From: Chelydra serpentina
Lineage: Eukaryota; Chordata; Testudines; Chelydridae
Assembly (NCBI GenBank): GCA_037349315.1
Contig: JBAIAC010000271.1
Span: 124,001-188,000 of the forward strand
Length of the DNA: 64,000 bases
Direction: 5' to 3'
Shown here: positions 52,496-63,925 of the stretch, one piece after another
How the letters are laid out: every line of letters starts with the position of its first letter
Numbering within the stretch: the first letter of the stretch is position 1
Translations under genes and position numbers: made by a program
Notes under the pieces: generated by a model
The model's input: only the letters and a program-made list of their open reading frames with translations
What the model was told of the DNA's origin: nothing
Database searches by the model: none

Positions 52496-52780
52496 CTAAC
52501 GCTGTCTCTTACTGTGACACTATTTAATACTGGTCCACCCTGTGCTGGTGACAGTTCCATTTCTAGATGTTAGTACATTTCAGTTACAGTTCAAATGTAA
52601 AAGTTCCTATGTGCTCAGTTTAAAGGATTTTTTTTATTTGCTTAGATATGGACTGAAAAAAACGGATTTACAGATCCTGACATGCAAATTTATCCTCTTA
52701 TATGACAGAGAAAATCATGCATCCAAATTGGGCAAGAAAATCATAAAATGAGCTACAAATGCAATAAAAAATAAGATATT
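52496..52780. other. AT-rich spacer mirrored at 25640-25860
   Basis: No gene was seen. Confidence 0.5.
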
Positions 52781-53265
52781 CAGAATTTTAACATATGGGG
52801 GGTCAGCAAATAATCTTTTTCCTGGGGTGTCTTTTGGTCTCGGGGAGGCCCTGTCAGGGAGAGCAGGAGTTAGTTTCACATGCCTGTTTCCAGGCTCTAT
52901 TCTGTGGGCTCCCTGCTCCGTGGGAGGGATCCCGGGAGCCCAGACTCAGGGCTGGAACAGGCCCCTGATTTCGGGGGTGGCTGCAGGGTTACAGCGCTCT
53001 GACGTCTCAGACAATCTGTCTCTCCCCAAGCCTCAGACCTGTGTCCCCAGAGGCTCCAGCACTGTCTCCGCTCCATTCACATTCTACAGACAGGAGCAGC
53101 GTGAAGGGTTAGGGGTGACCCATAGGGGGGCAGAGGCTTCAGGAGCCCACAGCGTTTGCCCATCTGGGGCATTGTGGCTGAGATCTCTGCTGGCCAGCGC
53201 CAGCGCTCGCAAGGCGCTAGTGTGGATGCTGGAGGCTGGGTGCTGGATGTTGGAGGCAGAGACCC

Positions 53266-53330
53266 AGCAGAGTGCCGCAGCGGCAGCGTGCTGGGCCCAG
53301 AAGTCGATGGATCGAAACCATCCTCTGCTA
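53266..53330 (+). pseudogene. Initiator tRNA-Met with anticodon deleted
   Basis: The body is the long-flank iMet copy with a 7-nt deletion that removes TAACCCA and fuses CTGGGCCCA to GAAG, destroying the anticodon arm. The deleted part lay between two CCCA repeats, which suggests slippage. One D-stem base is also changed (GTGCCGC). The downstream T5 run remains. Confidence 0.9.
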
Positions 53331-53879
53331 GGCAGGTGCTTGTTTCTTTTTGCTCTGGGCCTCCAAGCGAGGGGGCGACCAGCAGAGCGCCAGGAGCCGA
53401 GGCCGTGAGGCAAGAGGTGGCTGAGGTGTGGGACTGCCAGGGAGGTCCCCGGCCCCTCTGGCTGCCTGGGCTCAAGGCAAGAGCCAGGCCTGTGCGTGGT
53501 GAGGGCTCCCATCCCGGCCTGAGGCAGCAGCGCGTCCTCGTCCCCTTTTCCCACCCACACCGGCAGGCGGCTGCTGCGGGAGAACATGAGGGAGGCTCTC
53601 GGGACGCTCGGCCGCTCCGTGGGGCTGTCAGATTTTACACTTGGATTGAACCCGAGTACCCGGCGTGGCTGCTCGGAGACGGGCTTTTGCGGCGCTGCCC
53701 CCCCCACTCTTCCAGCCGGCAGGTGACCCCACAGTGTCCCTGAGGGAGCCTTCGTGGCCGCAGAAGGGGGACGTCACGGCTCCCAGCAGACCTTGAGGAG
53801 CCCACAAGGAGCCCGACTCCCTGGGCATCCCTGGGGGAGAATAAACCCCCCTCCTTTCGATTCACAGCTGAACTCACTG

Positions 53880-53934
53880 ACCCACCCAGGAAGAGTGGGC
53901 TCTGCTGGAGAACTGTGAGAATGTGAATTCACTG
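53880..53934 (+). pseudogene. KRAB-A remnant with internal deletion
   Basis: The sequence encodes EEWALL-ENCENVNSL followed by donor GTAAGG. Compared with the exon at 45379, an in-frame block of 13 codons ([13 protein letters not shown]) is missing and the 5' part is lost. It keeps the EEW tryptophan that the longer copy lacks. The flank downstream matches that after 45505. Confidence 0.7.
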
Positions 53935-54260
53935 GTAAGGGTTACTGTCCCCTCGGTTCTTGGAAGGGGACATGAAGAGATACGGTTCATGCCAGCCCCA
54001 CAATGGCACCGCTACTCTGTGCTCTTTCAGCATCACCCCAACATGCCAGTGACACACACACTGCCAGAGACCCTCCCCCGCTGCAGAACCCTTTGGGAAC
54101 AGAGCACAGGAGCCGTATCGCACAGTGTCACATATCTCCTGTTTGCACAAGTAAAACTGAAGGTTCGGTGCAGCATAACCAACAGACGGTTCCTACCCCG
54201 ACCTTCTCTCAAACCCTGAGTCTGCTCCACCCAGACCAGAATGTGCTTGGGGTGTAAGGA

Positions 54261-54734
54261 GCAGGCTGCTGGAGTCAGAGCTGCTGGGCCAGGGTTACTT
54301 ATCACACAGACACTCCGTGCGTCCTTGAACGCTGGCTGGGGGTATCCAGACAGGGGAGCTCCAGCGGCAGAACATTGAAACTCACCCAGGATTACAGATG
54401 ACACAACTCCTCACTGATCTGGATTGCACCCGTGCATGTAAAAACAGCCTAGGTAGCTAGTGACACACCTTGAGACCTGGAGAGTCTTGCTCCCCCATCC
54501 CCATGTGAAATAGCCACAATCTCTCTTCTCTGCAGGCTCCTTGGATCTTGGAGTCCCTCATTCCCAAAGTCACATGACCTGATTCTTTATTTTTCACATT
54601 CTGCTTTTCCGGACTAATTAGAATTTGTTGCTCCTGAATTATAGCTTCTAATTTCCCAGTGTTCTCCACAGCCAGGGATTTTCCTACTCCCTCCCCTTAC
54701 ACTGGACTCACTAGACTCCCTAGTACATAAATCC
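54261..54734. other. Spacer, no gene seen
   Basis: No recognised feature. Confidence 0.5.
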
Positions 54735-54925
54735 AGCCCTACTGGGTCAGATCAAAGGTCCATCTAGCCCATTATCCTGTCTTCTGACAGTGATCAATGC
54801 CAGGTGCCCCGGAGAGACTGAATAGAACAGGCAATCAACAAGTGATCCATCACCAGTTGTCCATTCCCAGTTTCTGGCAATCAGTGGCTAGGGACATCAT
54901 CCCTGCCCATCCTGGCTAATGTATG
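54735..54925 (+). mobile_element. Common sauropsid interspersed repeat fragment
   Basis: 'Ggtccatctagcccattatcctgtcttctgacagtg' and 'ccattcccagtttctggcaatcag' belong to a repeat seen often in turtle DNA. A shorter relative is at 6530-6600 and 19430-19500. I cannot assign the family with certainty (CR1-related is possible). Confidence 0.6.
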
Positions 54926-55149
54926 TTAGCTCCCAATTCATTGATAAAAATTATTTTTTAAAAATTAGTCCTTGAGAGCTTCAGACTCTTAGTACCCAGG
55001 ACCTGCTCCCACAGCACCGTGAGAAAAGGCCGTCCAGCCCCGCTGGTACATAGGGGATAAGCACAGAACAAACATGCCTTTAGGAGCTGTGTTGGCCATA
55101 GACTCTGAACAACATGTGGGAGGCAGCAGCTTACAAATGCACTACAGAC

Positions 55150-55340
55150 CTGTCATGAAGACAGGTCCCAAGAGTGTCTCAGTTTCCCACCCTGTAAAAT
55201 GGGAAGAACAAACAAAACCTTGATTAGCTCTATTTGATAGTTGGGGAAACCGAGGCACCCAGGGGTGAAGAGACTCGCTCCTGGTCCCAAAGCCAGGAAT
55301 AGAAACCAGCAGGTCTGATAGCCAGTCCTGGGACCTAGCC
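55150..55340. mobile_element. Possible MIR fragment
   Basis: 'Tctcagtttcccaccctgtaaaatggga' is the conserved 3' part of MIR SINEs. The remainder is diverged. Confidence 0.5.
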
Positions 55341-55544
55341 CCAGTTATCCTGGCCTCGCTGCTCTAACTTTAGTCACAGCCTCCATGTCTTTTCCTCCCT
55401 GTCCCTTAACCCCACGTCCCTGCAGAAGAAAGATTTTCTGTTAGCCAGCTGGCTCTAATGCATGTGGATGTCGTTCCAAAAGATGTGCTCTGGCTCAGTC
55501 CCATTTTATGGTTGGCTACAGGAACCACTTGGTGACATGCTGGG

Positions 55545-55605
55545 GCCTGGGTTATACAGGAGGTGCGACTGGATGCACATAATGGTCCTTTCTTACCTTA
55601 ACATC
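55545..55605 (+). mobile_element. CR1 LINE 3'-end fragment
   Basis: 'Caggaggtgcgactggatgcacataatggtcc' followed by 'ttaccttaacatc' is a diverged CR1 tail. Confidence 0.65.
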
Positions 55606-56566
55606 CATCAATCTCTACAACTAATGCAGAGAAGCAGCAAAATTCGTCACACATGTGACTGGCTGTGACTTATTTACTTGGTCTTAAAAGAGAACAACAA
55701 GGACCCGAGTCTCCTCCCTGTCAATAACTCCCTGCTCAGCCAATCAGGGTAGAGACCGAGGGGTGGCACAGGTCTCTCACCAGAGAGCCCAAAGGATGGC
55801 CCAGGTCACCGGTGGGGGTCACTCTCCGAGCACTATTTCAGCCCCACATTTTTGTGTAGATCGCCCACAATGGGAACTGCAGAGCAACCCCCACCAGACA
55901 CACACACCCCTACACCTCTCCTGGTGGTGGGAGGGGAACAGGGGAAAGGACAAAAGAAGTAAGAGATGAAGAGAAAGGAGGGAGGGATGGAGGAAAAGGT
56001 CAAACAAAAAGGACAAACCCTAATGTCCCCAGTGATTCTGAGGGACAAAATCCCAAGTGGGGAATAAAATTCTGCCACCTGAAGCGACTGTTTTCCATGC
56101 CTGGAATTCAGCTGGCACCAGATGGATCAGACTGAACAGGTTCCAAACCTCTCAGAGGCTCTTACCTTCTAACCAGGGACGTCTGTTTTCTAGGAAAGTG
56201 CGTAAAAGGAAAGGAGAAAACTCCAAAGAGGTTCCTCCTGGCGCTCACGTCCATGAACCCTAATACTCTCTCAGTCCTCCGAGAGAGACCTCGACAAGGA
56301 GACTTGCTGAAGCAAAGCCACGGGGGTCTCCGAGGTTTCCCTGGCCCTGCGCCCCTGGCCTGGCCTGGCTGATGTCAGCATCTCTCTGTGAGGTCACCGC
56401 CTCCCCACCACATTTGACCAATAGGCCGAGGTCCTGCAAAAGGCCTTTGTGATGTCACTGCCACACCCACCCCTCCCCTGCCGTGCTAATGTCCTGCCGC
56501 TGGCCAGACACAGATTTTCTAGGGCCACTGCCGCTATTTGGGGCTTTGTCCTATTACCCCCAACCG
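55606..56566. other. Spacer, no gene seen
   Basis: Mixed sequence with a purine-rich tract near 55930-56000. No gene was recognised. Confidence 0.5.
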
Positions 56567-56690
56567 AGGGTGACCAGACAGCAAGGGTGGAAAATCGGGA
56601 CGGGGATGGGGGGTAATAGGAGCCTATATAAAAAAAGACCCTAAAATTGGGACTGTCCCTATACAAGTGGGACATCTGGTCACCCCACCC
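56567..56690. mobile_element. hAT-type MITE
   Basis: AGGGTGACCAGACAGCAAGG at the left and TCTGGTCACCCCA at the right are the inverted ends of the element at 6064. No clear target duplication remains. Confidence 0.8.
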
Positions 56691-57889
56691 ACCCCCTGTC
56701 CTGGTTTTTCACACATGTTCTCTGGTCACCCTGTCCCCAGCCCAGCCAGCTGGGGGTGGTAATTCCAGCCGGCCCCTGTTGCTTGGGCTGGCTGCCGAGG
56801 AAGTGACTTACTTTCATTTTTACTTCCTCAGCACGCAGCCCCCCGCCCCCAGCACCTCACCCAACCCAGCCCTGCTGGAGGGGAGGGGGGAGAGAGGGGT
56901 GCTCCGTGGGGGACAGGGGAAAGGGGGGTGCTCTGTGGGGGGGGGAGAAGAATGGATGTTATGGGGGGCAACAAAGGACACTGCCAGAGCCGCCCAGCCT
57001 GCCTCCCCTCACGCCGGGGGAGAGTCACACTCACAGGTGAGCTCCTCCCCCCTTCCCAGAGACCCCAGCAGCCAATCCCCTCCCCAGACTGTGCTGCAGG
57101 CAGCGCATTGGGCTCTCTCTAGGACCCAGCGCTGCTCTTACCTGCCCCACGGCTTCCCGTCCCTCCCGGCTCCCGGCAGAGTGTCTGGTGCCCCAGGCAT
57201 AGCGGTGCCCTACGTGCCCGTCTGTTCTGCCCATGGCTAAGGACGGCCCTGCCCCCACCTCTCTGCGAGATCTGCGGCTCCTTCCTGCAGCTGGGGATGG
57301 ACCGACACGCCCTGAGCAGGTCCAGCTGGTTCAATCTGCCCCACAGGTCACCCCAGCACCTGCTCCCTGCTCCGGCTCCTCTCACAGAGCCCAGGGCCAG
57401 GCTCCAGCCGCTGTCCAAACCGTCTCCACCAGGGAGCTCGTCCCTTCTCCTGCCACCACAACTTTTCCTGACAGCCGCGTCCCACCAGCTCACCCAGACA
57501 GGGAGGCTTTTCCGTACAGGAGCCAGAGCTCCCCCTGGAGCTGTGGAACTCACTGCCACATGACAGAGGAGACCACAGGCCGGAACGACATGCAAAGCTC
57601 AGCTCTTCCACGGAGCCATCCTCAGCCAGCGATTCCCCCTCACCGACTGCCCCAGGAAAACCCTTTGAGCCACCAGCCCGCTTCTCCCACAGCTGGGAGG
57701 GACGGCCGCCAGGGCGGCACCAAAGGCCCCAGACAGCCAAGCAGGTGAGGAAGCATCAGGCGTTAAAGCCAGGCCTGCGGCAGCAGCCACATCCCGCCCG
57801 CTGCCAGTGCGCCTTACAGAAATGTCGGCATCCCCTGTCAGCGAGGCAACTGGGCAGGTCGCTGACAGAGCTGAGCCCCACCTTTCTGC
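56691..57889. other. GC-rich spacer, no gene supported
   Basis: It contains a frame of 171 codons (57233-57748) rich in Pro and Ser, with no known motif. Composition explains it. No tRNA or repeat was recognised. Confidence 0.45.
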
Positions 57890-58345
57890 AGCCATCTTTA
57901 GAGAAGAACCCCACCCCCGAGTCACCCCTCCCTCCGTCAGCACCCCCACGGCTGTGGCTCTGAGTGGCAGTAGGGTGATTAGGGGGCAAATCCAGGGCTG
58001 GAAGCGGGGTCAGGTCAGCCTGTGAGGAGTAACCAGGTGGGGCAGACCCAGGGGGAGGCTGTGGGCTGCTGGTCGGTTGTTGGGATCAGAGCTCTAGATC
58101 AAAGCTGCACAGCGACCTGACACCCAGGGTTACAAGGCCGACATAGCGACCCCTTTACCGGCCTCGTGAACCCCAAACCCTAGTTACTCTGGGCACTTAG
58201 GAGTCTCTGTCCCTTAATCACTTCTGGGAGCTCCCCAGCAGGCTGCGGGCGTCAGCCGCCTCCTGCCTCACAGGTGAGACTCTTGGCGCTGTGCAAGCCG
58301 CCCCCTCGCTTACAGGCCCAGGGTAGGAAGCGGGAGGCCCGGTGC

Positions 58346-58416
58346 TAGCAGAAGAGGGTTTGATTAATCCACCTCTGTGTTATGGGCACAGCACAGTTCC
58401 CCTGTGTCCCTCTGCT
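58346..58416 (-). pseudogene. Initiator tRNA-Met-like, heavily diverged
   Basis: The inverted partner of 23492, with the same GCCCATAAC loop and altered stems. The shared decay means it was already broken before the duplication. Confidence 0.65.
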
Positions 58417-58571
58417 GGCTTTTCGTAAGCAGCACCCAGCGGCCCTGGCTCCTGGCTGGTGCCTTGCGAGCTCTGGCACGGGCAGGGAGCGGTGCAGGGG
58501 GCTGGGCCGGGGCTCTGGCAAACAGCTGCTGGGAGGCGTCTTTGAGGCAGCAAAACAGTCCCTTAAGAAGC

Positions 58572-58575
58572 AAAA
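58572..58575 (-). terminator. Pol III T4 terminator of tRNA-Asn
   Basis: AAAA on the plus strand (TTTT transcribed) lies 13 nt beyond the tRNA 3' end. Confidence 0.65.
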
Positions 58576-58587
58576 TCAGGTTATTAC

Positions 58588-58661
58588 CGTCCCTGGGTGG
58601 GCTCGAACCACCAGCCTTTCGGTTAACAGCCGAACGCGCTGACCCATTGCGCCACAGAGAC
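58588..58661 (-). tRNA. tRNA-Asn (anticodon GTT)
   Basis: An intact 74-nt tRNA close to the mammalian sequence. The acceptor GTCTCTG/CAGGGAC pairs with one wobble, loop CTGTTAA holds GTT at 58625-58627, anticodon stem TTCGG/CCGAA is perfect, and B-box is GGTTCGAGCCC. A T4 terminator follows. It is the only genuine Asn gene here; the other GTT anticodons sit on Lys bodies. Confidence 0.97.
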
Positions 58662-58775
58662 ACAAAAACAAAGCTGCTGTTACCAAGGCTGCTCCGAGCA
58701 GCCGGAGCATCTCCCTGCCAGCGCTAGAGCTCACAAGGCGCTAGGCCGGATGCTGGAGGCTGAGGCTGAAGACCC

Positions 58776-58847
58776 AGCAGGGGGGTGCAGCAGAAGTGGG
58801 CTGGGCCCAAAACCCAGTGGCTGATGGATCAAAACCATCGTATGCTA
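58776..58847 (+). pseudogene. Initiator tRNA-Met-like, anticodon lost
   Basis: A 72-nt copy with loop CCCAAAA instead of CCCATAA. The acceptor is mutated (AGCAGGG against GTATGCT) and the T-loop is ATCAAAA. Its flanks still resemble the iMet cassette. Confidence 0.7.
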
Positions 58848-58987
58848 GACCTGCACGTCTTCCTTTTTGCTCTGGGCAATCCAGCAAGGAGCAATCAGCA
58901 GAGAGCCGAGAGCCGAGGCCATGAGGCAAGAGGTGGCTGAGGCGGCGGCCGGCCAGGGAGTTAAATCAGCCGAACCCCCCCCCCCCC

Positions 58988-59213
58988 GATGCAGATAAAA
59001 TCCTCTTACCAGTAAAGGGTTAAGAAATGCAGGTAGCCAGACTGACACCTGACCTGGCTGGCATCTGACCAATAAGGGGACAAGATACTTTCAAATCTTG
59101 GGAGGGGGAAAGCTGTGTGTGGGGCTTTTTGTCAGACACGGAGTGGTCTTGGAGTAAAAAGGAACCAGTCATCTTTGCATCAAATCCTCACTTGTCTAAA
59201 GTAAGTTTAGGTA
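58988..59213 (+). mobile_element. ERV LTR fragment (plus sense)
   Basis: This matches part of the LTR at 59580-60243 in inverted orientation ('gatgcagataaaatcctcttaccagtaaagg' and 'gtttaggtagcatagcgagtagatttctg'). It lies at the far end of the retroviral leader and gag remnant. Confidence 0.7.
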
Positions 59214-59579
59214 GCATAGCGAGTAGATTTCTGATTAAGTTGTAGCAGTCTTGCATGTTTCTTCTCCTCATCGGCTTCTAGCCGAGCTATCTCAAGTTTA
59301 ATAGCTGCTTCACTGGCAGTCATCTTAGCCTTTCTGTTTTATTCTGTCTTAACAAGAGAGAGTTAGAAAAGAAAAAAAAAACTTGCTTGGGTATTCCCTG
59401 TAGGGGTTAACTACCTGCTTTCATATGTAGATACTCTAGCTCCTAGCAGCTCAACCCCTCCCACCTCCTGCTCCAAGCAGATACAGAGAAGAGCCAGAGA
59501 GAAGAAAAAAAATTTCTAAACTCCCTGTGTCTGGTTCAAAAAAATCTCTGGTTCAATAAATCCCACCGCTCTGCCACCA
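59214..59579 (-). pseudogene. ERV leader and gag start remnant, Leu-type primer site
   Basis: Directly after the LTR on the minus strand comes TGGTGGCAGAGCGGTGGG, which matches a primer-binding site for tRNA-Leu except for two extra bases. The leader runs for about 230 bp and then a short gag-like frame opens (near 59317, MTASEAAIKLEIARLEADEE), predicted helical. It ends where the inverted LTR fragment joins, so gag is truncated and pol and env are absent. It cannot make virus. Confidence 0.7.
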
Positions 59580-60243
59580 TGTCAGGGTTCCCTCCCCACT
59601 CTAAACTCTAGGGTAAAGATGTGGGGACCCGCATTCAGAGCCCCTAAGCTTATTTTACCAGCTTAGGTTAAAACCCCCAAGGTACAAAGGTCCCTGCACC
59701 CTGAGAAATGCTTCTTTCGCTGCCACCATCAAGTGTCTAACAGGAATCCAGGAAAGGAATCACTTGAACTTCCCTCCCCCCCAAAATACCCTCTCAAGCC
59801 ATACACCCCCTTTCCTGGGAAGCTTGAGAACAATCTCCCAACCAATTGGTTACACAGGGATCTAAAAACCCACCCCCCGGGTTTTAACACCATAGAAAAC
59901 AGTCAGCTTCTTAAAAGAAGGATTTTATTAAAACAAAGAAGGTAAAATCAGGATGGTAACTAATTACAGGGTACTCAATTTCCAAACTCATAGGGATCCC
60001 CACCCCCCCTGGACAAAGCCATAACGTTACAGAAAAAGAAAAAGGAATAACCCCTCCCTCTCACACAGGGAACGTACCAAGCAAAAATAAACAGAAATCT
60101 ACTCGCTATGCTATCTAAACTTACTTTAGACAAGAGAGGATTTGATGAAAAGATGACTGGCTACCTGCATTTCTTAACCCTTTACTGGTAAGAGGATTTT
60201 ATCTGCATCAGGCCCTCTCCCCCTTCCCTTTATATTTATGACA
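59580..60243 (-). mobile_element. Endogenous retroviral 5' LTR (minus sense)
   Basis: A 664-bp LTR with TGTCAT...CTGACA ends in the minus sense and AATAAA near 59925. The adjacent primer-binding site marks it as the 5' LTR. No target duplication could be matched because the other end is rearranged. Confidence 0.8.
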
Positions 60244-61249
60244 GGGCCATTTCCCGCCTCTCTTTCAGACAGAAGCACAATTTTCTTTGCACAGACACAG
60301 GAACAGCAAGATCTGTCTCTGTCCCTTGTGCAAAGCAGGGGGTCAAATTCCCTGCAATGGAACCAACGGACGAGCAGGGGGCCCTGGGCCCATCCAGCCC
60401 TGCCAGTGAGATGTTCCCTCCCCTTTGCTTTAGCGCTGCTGTTGTTATTTCATGGAGTGTCTGGGACGGGGGAAAAGCTGAGTTCACTCCAGGTGAAGGG
60501 AAAAAAGGACCCTGAAAATCTCAGGGCCTCGGGGAAAACCCAACTGCTGCTACCGGGAAAACTGCGGTGCTGGAGATCTGCACAGGACAGGGACTGTGTG
60601 AACTGTCAAGGTGGGGAATGAATAACAATCTACAGTTAGATCCACCTCATTAACCACCGACACAGGCTAATCACGCTGCAGATAGACGGGAAACCGGGAG
60701 CGATTCTTTGCTGTTCAGCCATAGAAACAGGGACCCAATTGCACCGCAGTGAATGTGCCGGGGAAAGCTGGACTTTACACGCCAGTGGAAATAGCAGATC
60801 CTAGAAACACCTGGAGCTCCCCACCCCACTTCTGCCACCAGGGTCAGGAGTTGAGCTGCTCACAGCGCCCCCCCCCCACCATGACCTTCCAGCAGGGGGT
60901 GGCAGCACCCCCCCAATGCAGGGGAGAGGCTGAGTGTATCTCTGCACACTGAGTCCAGGGCACGACTCTCTCTCCCCACACATAGAATCTGCCTCTGCTG
61001 CAAAGTGACCCCAAAGAACCAGCAACCTCCAGGACAGCAGGATTGACCCTCAGAGCAGGGTCTGTGTCCCTGAAGTTGCTTTTAGGCCGCTACAGTGATC
61101 CCATGGACAAGAATCTGGCTGGGAGTGGGGTGAAGGTTCCATCTGGACAAAGGGAGCTGAAATCCCTCAGCGTCCTGGAATTTAAGTGATGCATCAAACC
61201 CTGCCCGGGTGGGGGCTGAGGTTCATCAGCAGAAGGTTGGGCAGTAGGT
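60244..61249. repeat. Flank modules without tRNA
   Basis: 60244-60340 resembles 15720-15810, 60590-60780 is the Ser cassette flank without its tRNA, and 61085-61249 matches 8250-8410. No gene was seen. Confidence 0.55.
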
Positions 61250-61487
61250 CAACCAATAGAGCAGCCTCCTAGGCCAGGCTGCAGCCCAGCTTCAGGACTC
61301 AAAGGAAATGGAGCTCGCACCCCTACCTACAGGACTCCAGGCATGGCCAGATGTCTGGATCAAACGTCCCCTCCGGCGCTCAAGTCGCAACAGCGAGCAG
61401 GTAAAAGACAGGCTCCCACGACATTGGAGAGAGCAAGACGAAGCCTTGGAACACCCAGGAGTGTTAGGTGGCGAAAGAGCTGCCCCA

Positions 61488-61558
61488 AGGTCCCACCGAG
61501 ACTTGAACTCGGATTGCAGGATTCAGAGCCCTGAGTGCTGCCCTTACACCATGGGACC
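61488..61558 (-). tRNA. tRNA-Gln (anticodon CTG)
   Basis: The best Gln in the window: acceptor GGTCCCA/TGGGACC, T-stem CCGAG/CTCGG and anticodon stem CAGGG/TCCTG (one wobble) all pair, CTG at 61524-61526, B-box AGTTCAAGTCT. The D-loop is one base shorter than usual. No T4 run follows closely. The IR3 partner at 51540 has TTG, so the two arms again differ in the wobble base. Confidence 0.85.
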
Positions 61559-61868
61559 GGGGGTGATAATGGCCTTGTGTTCTTCTGACTTGTGGTGTAG
61601 AAGAGCCTGGGCGGACAATTTTTTGCCTCCCTTGCTCAAGGCCTCTCTGGCCAGCCCTGCATCTGCTCAAAAAGTCGGCACCCAGAAGCCTTTCTTCCTC
61701 CCAACTGTGAGGCCAGTGGGCGTGTGAGGAAGTTGCCTCTTCAGTCCCAGGCAGTAAATGGCCCTTCCTAGGAAAGCCCAAGTCCTGAAAACAAAAGAAA
61801 GAGAATGTCAAGGAGAGTACTGAGAAGCTGCTTCTTGAAGTATACCACAGGAGGAAATGATCCCCCTA

Positions 61869-61934
61869 CACTTTACCAGGGACTTGAACCCTCAGATTAA
61901 AAGTCAGATGTTTAACCAACTGAGCTAGCCAGCC
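61869..61934 (-). pseudogene. tRNA-Lys(TTT)-like with T-arm deletion
   Basis: This is the IR3 partner of the LTR-split Lys copy. The loop CTTTTAA is intact, but about 7 nt are missing between the anticodon arm and the T-loop (GAGGGTTCAAGTCC), removing one side of the T-stem. The D-stem partner reads AAAC. Confidence 0.8.
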
Positions 61935-62860
61935 TCACATGAGGAAATAGCAAGTTTGGTGCAGAAGAGAAACTAGTCAAGAAAAAGAGGGCAGGAAACA
62001 ATACAGAAAACCTGCTACTCTGGCTCTCTTAGCAGCCCTAGCCCCAGCCTGCTCCTCCATCTGGCACCCTGAGGCCTTCTTCTTTTTCTAGTTAAATTTT
62101 GGATCCAGGAGAAAACACCGTTCTCCAAAGAAAAATGAAACCACAGACAGAAATGCCACTGGAAATACACAAAAAAAAAACCCCAAAAAACAAAAGGAAA
62201 ATGCCCTCCCCATCACAGTATCTGGGCCAATCCTGCATTGAGAGCACCCGCTAACGTCCCTGTGTGCTTATGAGAAACCTGGAGGAACCGATACCAAAGC
62301 CTGAACATGAAACACAACTGCTCCCACTTCCCCAGTAACACCCTTTGCCTGCCCTCAGCCAGAGACCAGCAGGACGGAATCGAGGCCCATCCCGGTTCCA
62401 CAGCCCATCCCACGCCCGGCTCCGCTCTGCTGGTGACTCGTGGCTGTTTTCCACTACAGCCAGATGCATAACGGCCACAGAAACCCGGCTAGCCACTGCT
62501 GCGGGGAACTGCCTCCACGGCTGAAGATGCTCCTGACAGCGGCTTTGCCAACGGTGATACAATACAATGGCATTGATTAGTTGCCGTGTGTCCCAGCATC
62601 CGAGGAGTCGGCTGCGTTCTTTATGGCTGCCCCGCCATTCCCCTCTGCCTGACCTGCCCTCAGGCTCAGCCCCCTGCTGAAAAGTGGAAACAAAACAGGA
62701 GAGCCGTAAAAGGCTTCAAAGCCCAGCGTGCCCAACCCCCCTTCCACTACTGCCAGAAAAGCCGCACTTCTCCTGGCTCGGTGGGGACAGCCTATGTCCC
62801 CACAAGACGTGGAAAGCCGTCGTGTTCGGTCTCAGCCGCGCTCGTGGAACAGAACCGGGC
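61935..62860. other. IR3 spacer, no gene seen
   Basis: The mirror of 49700-50585, with an A/C tract at 62170-62190 where the other arm has T/G runs. Confidence 0.5.
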
Positions 62861-63640
62861 AAACTGGTTGAAACTATAATAAAGAAGAATATTGTCAGAC
62901 ACAGAGATGAACATAATGTATTGAGGAAGAGTCAACATGGTTTTAGTAAAGGGAAATCATTCCTCACCAAGCTACTAGAATTCTTTGAGGGGGTCAGAAA
63001 GCATGTGGACCAAGGGGATCCAGTGGATAGAGTGTACTTAGATGATCAGAAAGCCTTTCACAAGGTCCCTCACCAAAGGCTCTTACGCAAAGTAAACTGC
63101 CACGGGGTAAGAGGGAAGGTGCTCTCATGGATTGGTAACTGGTTAAAAGATAGGAAACAAAGGGTAGGAATAAATGGTCAAATTCCAGAATGGAGAGAGG
63201 TAAATAGTGGTTTCCCCAGGGCTCTGTTCTGGGACCAGTCCTATTCAACATATTCATCAATGATCTGGAAAAGGGGTAAACAGTGAGGCAGCAACATTAG
63301 CAGATGATACAAAAGTAGTAAAGACAGTTAAGACCCAGGCAGACTGTGAAGAGCTACAAAAGGATCTCTTAAAAGTGGGTGACTGGGCAACAAAATGTCA
63401 GATGAAATGTAATATTGATAAATGCAAAGTAATGCACCTTGGAAAGCATAATCCCAACTCTACATATACAATGATGGGGTCTAAATTAGCTGTTACCACT
63501 CAAGAAAGAGATCTTGGAGTCACTGTGGATAGTTCTCAGGCAGCTCTCGGGAGCACTTCTTTCTCAGAGCCCTGGAGGTCTGGGACCCACGGCTCTTCCC
63601 CTCATTCCAGCTGCGAGATCACATCAGGTTTGGAAACTGG
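62861..63640 (+). pseudogene. CR1 LINE reverse-transcriptase relic
   Basis: The mirror copy of the element at 48760. The frame breaks near 63217 within the VPQGS motif region and again near 63285. In the minus-strand twin the VPQGSVLGP motif is intact. The FADD region here reads with altered bases ('gcaacattagcagatgatac'), so the catalytic context is also changed. Confidence 0.88.
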
Positions 63641-63784
63641 AAACCCTGCTCAAGGCAAAGAAAACAAGGGAGGTCAGTGTAATTTGTGGGATACTTGTCA
63701 CAAGGAATATTCCATGGTTTTAACCCCTGCTCATTTTTAAGTAGTAATATCCCAAGGCCATCTTCCTTGACTTAAAGTGGCAGG

Positions 63785-63925
63785 AGAGTTGTTATTATTA
63801 TAAATCATATTCATTACCTTTGTGCCTAAGGACCAAGTAAGAAGTGGGTCCCCATTGTGCTAGGCAAGGTACAAATCCAGAATAGTAGATGGCCCATGCC
63901 CTGAAGAATGTATAATCTAAACAGA
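63785..63925 (-). mobile_element. L2-like LINE 3' tail
   Basis: The mirrored copy of 48585-48725. Confidence 0.6.

Noticed and set aside
57233..57748. 171-codon frame starting MAKDGPAPT
   Set aside because: There is no recognisable family, the composition is Pro/Ser-rich, and overlapping frames occur on the other strand.
58988..60243. Complete endogenous retrovirus
   Set aside because: Only one LTR, a leader and a short gag start are present. Pol and env are missing and the second LTR is partial and inverted.
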